Shown piece after piece: positions 63,884 through 64,000 of a stretch of DNA of 64,000 nucleotides. This DNA comes from Carposina sasakii (taxonomy: Eukaryota > Arthropoda > Insecta > Lepidoptera > Carposinidae): contig CP053161.1 of NCBI GenBank assembly GCA_014607495.2, positions 12,409,115 to 12,473,114 of the forward strand. The letters run 5' to 3'. The notes beneath the pieces were generated by a model. The model did not search any database, was not told the DNA's origin, and worked only from the letters and a program-made list of their open reading frames with translations. Position 1 is the stretch's first letter, and every line of letters starts with the position of its first letter. The translations under genes and the position numbers were made by a program.

Positions 63884-64000
63884 ATAGATGTATAGATAGA
63901 TAGATAGAGTATAGATTTGTATAGAAGATATCTATAGATTATATGTATTTGGTTGTATCTATTAAACATTTTGTAAATGTTTTACGGTACTTTTGAGGGT

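Overview
The window is from an animal nuclear genome, and most likely a moth or butterfly (Lepidoptera). It is AT-rich, its genes have GT-AG introns, and it is crowded with small interspersed elements typical of that order: tRNA-derived SINEs, RTE-type LINE tails, Helitron-like repeats beginning TCTATAC and ending CTAG, and many short inverted-repeat elements (MITEs). The order is inferred from repeat type and codon-level likeness of the genes; no species can be named.

Five host genes can be read. RpL26 (+, coding 16905-18042) and PBDC1 (-, 19645-20660) converge on each other. A long + strand gene (coding 24463-38417, eight coding exons, 713 aa) encodes a disordered Lys/Pro/Glu-rich protein with one compact central domain; I do not recognise it by name but it looks nuclear or chromatin-bound. 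It converges on RIOX1/NO66 (-, 42938-44722, single exon, JmjC oxygenase). The last four exons of a TWIK-like two-pore potassium channel (-, 49286-54489) follow; its 5' exon(s) are not visible. Positions 1-16600 and 54500-64000 hold no gene that I can support.

The most striking object is a 2.9-kb Penelope-like retroelement (32848-35766) antisense in the last large intron of the chromatin-like gene. It has an open reverse transcriptase plus GIY-YIG frame, two inverted 321-bp terminal repeats that look identical by eye, a 42-bp tail, a 12-bp target duplication, and a hammerhead-like ribozyme motif in each terminal repeat. A 146-bp terminal fragment of the same family sits nearby with its own target duplication, nested in a MITE. 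The same gene also carries a minisatellite that starts across an exon-intron border and repeats the splice donor about 13 times, and a decayed duplicate of its fourth coding exon.

The remaining space is mapped by repeat family: three tRNA-like or SINE-like families (A, B, C), one further interspersed repeat (D), RTE fragments on both strands, three hAT-type MITEs with exact 8-bp target duplications, several TA-flanked MITEs and Helitron-like copies. The host genes appear functionally independent of one another (translation, a small conserved protein, nuclear protein, ribosome/histone hydroxylation, K+ leak).
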